A stretch of DNA of 64,000 nucleotides from Millionella massiliensis (lineage in GTDB: Bacteria; Bacteroidota; Bacteroidia; Bacteroidales; Rikenellaceae): the NCBI RefSeq assembly GCF_900104655.1, contig NZ_FNWD01000002.1, positions 2,154,246 through 2,218,245 of the forward strand, in the 5' to 3' direction. A model generated the notes under the pieces. It did not search any database and was not told the origin of the DNA. It was given only the letters and a program-made list of their open reading frames with translations. Each line of letters begins with the position of its first letter. The first letter of the stretch is position 1. Shown here piece by piece: positions 62,352 through 64,000 of this stretch. The position numbers were made by a program, and so were the translations under genes.

Positions 62352-63512
62352 TTAGGAGAGGAAGCCCAGCAGGATACCGGCAGCAACGGCCGAGCCGATC
62401 ACACCGGCCACGTTGGGGCCCATGGCGTGCATCAGCAGGTAGTTGGTCTTGTCGTACTTCATGCCGACTTCCTGCGATACGCGAGCCGAGTCGGGCACGG
62501 CGGATACGCCGGCGTTACCGATCAGCGGGTTGATCTTATTACCCTCTTTGAGGAAGAGATTGAAGAATTTGACGAAGAGCACGCCGCCGAAGGTGGCCAC
62601 CACGAACGAGGCGGCACCCAGACCGAAGATACCGAGCGATTTCCAGGTCAGGAAGGTGGTCGCCTGGGTCGAGGCGCCGACGGTCAGACCGATTAGGATC
62701 GTAACGATGTCGATCATCGGGCCGCTGGCGGTGTTGGCCAGACGTTTGGTGACACCGCTCTCTTTGAGCAGGTTGCCGAAGAAGAGCATCCCGAGCAGCG
62801 GCAGACCGGACGGTACAAGGAAACAGGTCAGCAGCATCCCGATGATGGGGAAGAGGATCTTCTCGCGCTGGGACACCTGACGCGGCGGTTTCATGCGGAT
62901 GACGCGTTCCTTTTTGGTGGTCAGCAGTTTCATGATCGGGGGCTGGATCACAGGTACGAGCGCCATGTAGGAGTAGGCTGCGATGGCGATGGCTCCCATC
63001 AGGTCGGGAGCGAGCTTCGAGCTGAGGAAGATGGCGGTCGGACCGTCGGCACCGCCGATGATCCCGATGGCGCCGGCTTCGGCTGCCGTAAAGCCCAGTG
63101 CCAGGGCGGTAATGTAGGCTCCGAAGATACCGAGCTGGGCGGCTGCCCCGATCAGCATCAGTTTCGGGTTGGAGATCAGGGCCGAGAAGTCGGTCATGGC
63201 ACCGATTCCGAGGAAGATCAATGGGGGGTAGACCCCTTTGAGCACCCCGAAGTAGAGGTAGTTCAGAACCGATCCGTCTTCGTAGATACCGATCTGGAGT
63301 CCGGAGACGAAGGGGATGTTGCCGACCAGGATACCGAAACCGATGGGCAGAAGCAGCATCGGTTCATATTTTTTCGCGATGGCCAGGTAGATGAAGAAGA
63401 GCCCGACCGCGATCATGATGAGGTGGCCTGTGGTGACGTTCGCAAAGCCGGTGTAGCTCAGGAACTGCTGCAGGTTCTCACCGATAAATTCGAAAAAACT
63501 GTGGTTCTCCAT
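62352..63512 (-). CDS. Na+-translocating decarboxylase beta subunit
   Basis: 386 residues, about ten hydrophobic segments. GVYPPLIFLGIGAMTDFSALISNP, GGADGPTAIFLSSKLAP and GNLLKESGVTKRLANTA are hallmark OadB/GcdB/MmdB regions; the DG and S residues line the Na+ path. It couples decarboxylation (oxaloacetate, methylmalonyl-CoA or glutaconyl-CoA) to Na+ export. Which substrate depends on the alpha subunit outside the window. Six bases separate it from the biotin carrier. Confidence 0.93.
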   Translation of the reverse strand: MENHSFFEFIGENLQQFLSYTGFANVTTGHLIMIAVGLFFIYLAIAKKYEPMLLLPIGFGILVGNIPFVSGLQIGIYEDGSVLNYLYFGVLKGVYPPLIFLGIGAMTDFSALISNPKLMLIGAAAQLGIFGAYITALALGFTAAEAGAIGIIGGADGPTAIFLSSKLAPDLMGAIAIAAYSYMALVPVIQPPIMKLLTTKKERVIRMKPPRQVSQREKILFPIIGMLLTCFLVPSGLPLLGMLFFGNLLKESGVTKRLANTASGPMIDIVTILIGLTVGASTQATTFLTWKSLGIFGLGAASFVVATFGGVLFVKFFNLFLKEGNKINPLIGNAGVSAVPDSARVSQEVGMKYDKTNYLLMHAMGPNVAGVIGSAVAAGILLGFLS

Positions 63513-63518
63513 AGTGTG

Positions 63519-63971
63519 CTATCCGATTGTGATTAATATGTCGCCTTCGAGCACGGAGTCTCCTTTTCGGGCTTTGATCTCTTTGACGGTACCGTCGCGG
63601 TCGGAGTCGATGTTGTTCTCCATCTTCATGGCTTCGAGGATCATCAGGCGCTGGCCGGTTTTGACGGTGTCGCCCACGTGTACCATCACGTCGAGCACCA
63701 CGCCGGGCAGCGGCGACTTGATGTTGCCGGCGGCCACCGAAGCGGTCGAGGCGGGACTGGCCGTACGGGCCGTGGCGGGATGGGGATCGGTGTCTGCCGT
63801 GGCGGGTTTTTGTACGATTTTCGGGGTCTTGGTCACCTTGGGGGCGTTCATGCCTTCGACTTCCACTTCGTACTGGGTCCCGTTGACGTTGACCTGAGCG
63901 GTGTTGTCTTCTACGTTGGATATGGTTACGGCGTATTCGTTGCCGTTGATTTTGATCTTATATTCTTTCAT
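63519..63971 (-). CDS. Biotin carboxyl carrier subunit of the decarboxylase
   Basis: 150 residues. An N-terminal strand region, an alanine/proline/threonine-rich linker (about 50-80), then a biotinyl domain with the attachment lysine K116 in EAMKMEN. It carries CO2 from the alpha subunit to the beta subunit. Gene order, carrier then beta, is common in Bacteroidetes. Confidence 0.92.
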   Translation of the reverse strand: MKEYKIKINGNEYAVTISNVEDNTAQVNVNGTQYEVEVEGMNAPKVTKTPKIVQKPATADTDPHPATARTASPASTASVAAGNIKSPLPGVVLDVMVHVGDTVKTGQRLMILEAMKMENNIDSDRDGTVKEIKARKGDSVLEGDILITIG

Positions 63972-63985
63972 TGCAGGGTGGGTCG

Positions 63986-64000
63986 TTATTTGCGGATCGG
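63986..64000 (-). CDS. Last codons of an upstream gene (unidentified)
   Basis: On the minus strand four codons (P-I-R-K) and a TAA stop lie 14 bases before the carrier's start. It is probably the end of another decarboxylase subunit gene (gamma or alpha), but too little is visible to tell. Confidence 0.35.
   Translation of the reverse strand, partial: PIRK

Overview
The window looks like a chromosomal segment of a GC-rich Bacteroidales bacterium, most likely Alistipes or another member of the Rikenellaceae. Support comes from Bacteroidota-type promoters (TTG, 19-20 bases, TAnnTTTG) in front of several genes, GldH and RicT next to each other, a type III glutamine synthetase, a short RecJ, a Na+-translocating decarboxylase beta subunit, and a TonB-receptor-like barrel. 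Nearly everything is housekeeping. I see no phage, insertion sequence, CRISPR array or toxin island. The genus is inference.

Layout. 1-3.7 kb (-): glycogen/alpha-glucan operon (debranching enzyme, glycosyltransferase, truncated GH57 amylase). 4-8 kb (-): recJ, a duplicated intergenic repeat, lipA-lipB. 8-12.2 kb (-): tRNA-Arg(CCU) with its own terminator, then DUF177-rpmF-plsX-fabH from one clear promoter. 12.2-24.1 kb (-): aroC, aroA, an FAD-dependent dehydrogenase, lemA-DUF3137, asnA-GSIII, pbpC. 24.4-41.6 kb (+): DUF4139 envelope protein, a giant alpha-2-macroglobulin lipoprotein, priA, an MsbA-like exporter, a cysteine-free thioredoxin-like protein, a CBM9-like protein and a TonB-receptor-like barrel. 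42-44.7 kb (-): histidine kinase and NtrC-type response regulator, divergent from a (+) TolC / membrane-fusion / FtsX-permease export set at 44.9-50.5 kb. 51-59.8 kb (-): upp, ispD, ispH, trmB, gldH, ricT, folC, lnt. 60.1-62.2 kb (+): a hypothetical gene, a LysE-family exporter, cmk. 62.3-64 kb (-): decarboxylase beta subunit, biotin carrier, and the last codons of another gene.

Most interesting observations. (1) PriA is full length and keeps all eight zinc cysteines, but helicase motifs I, II, III, V and VI are all degenerate, so it looks like an ATPase-dead PriA. (2) A dense cluster of DnaA boxes sits inside an extra ~30-residue insertion of IspD and over the ispD start codon. Strand composition does not seem to flip there, so a DnaA-titration or regulatory site seems more likely than oriC. 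(3) The export operon has a sigma-54-like -24/-12 element and two TGTC-N9-GACA dyads 21 bp apart, upstream of tolC and beside the NtrC-type regulator gene. (4) A ~345-nt non-coding stretch at 38.69-39.04 kb has many nested complementary helices behind a promoter-like box and may be an unrecognised structured RNA. A second, shorter candidate precedes priA. (5) There is a ~145-bp duplicated intergenic element at 6.0-6.35 kb, and degenerate short tandem repeats upstream of the hypothetical gene at 60.1 kb.

All calls were made by reading the sequence. Family names rest on remembered motifs and gene order; no search was run.
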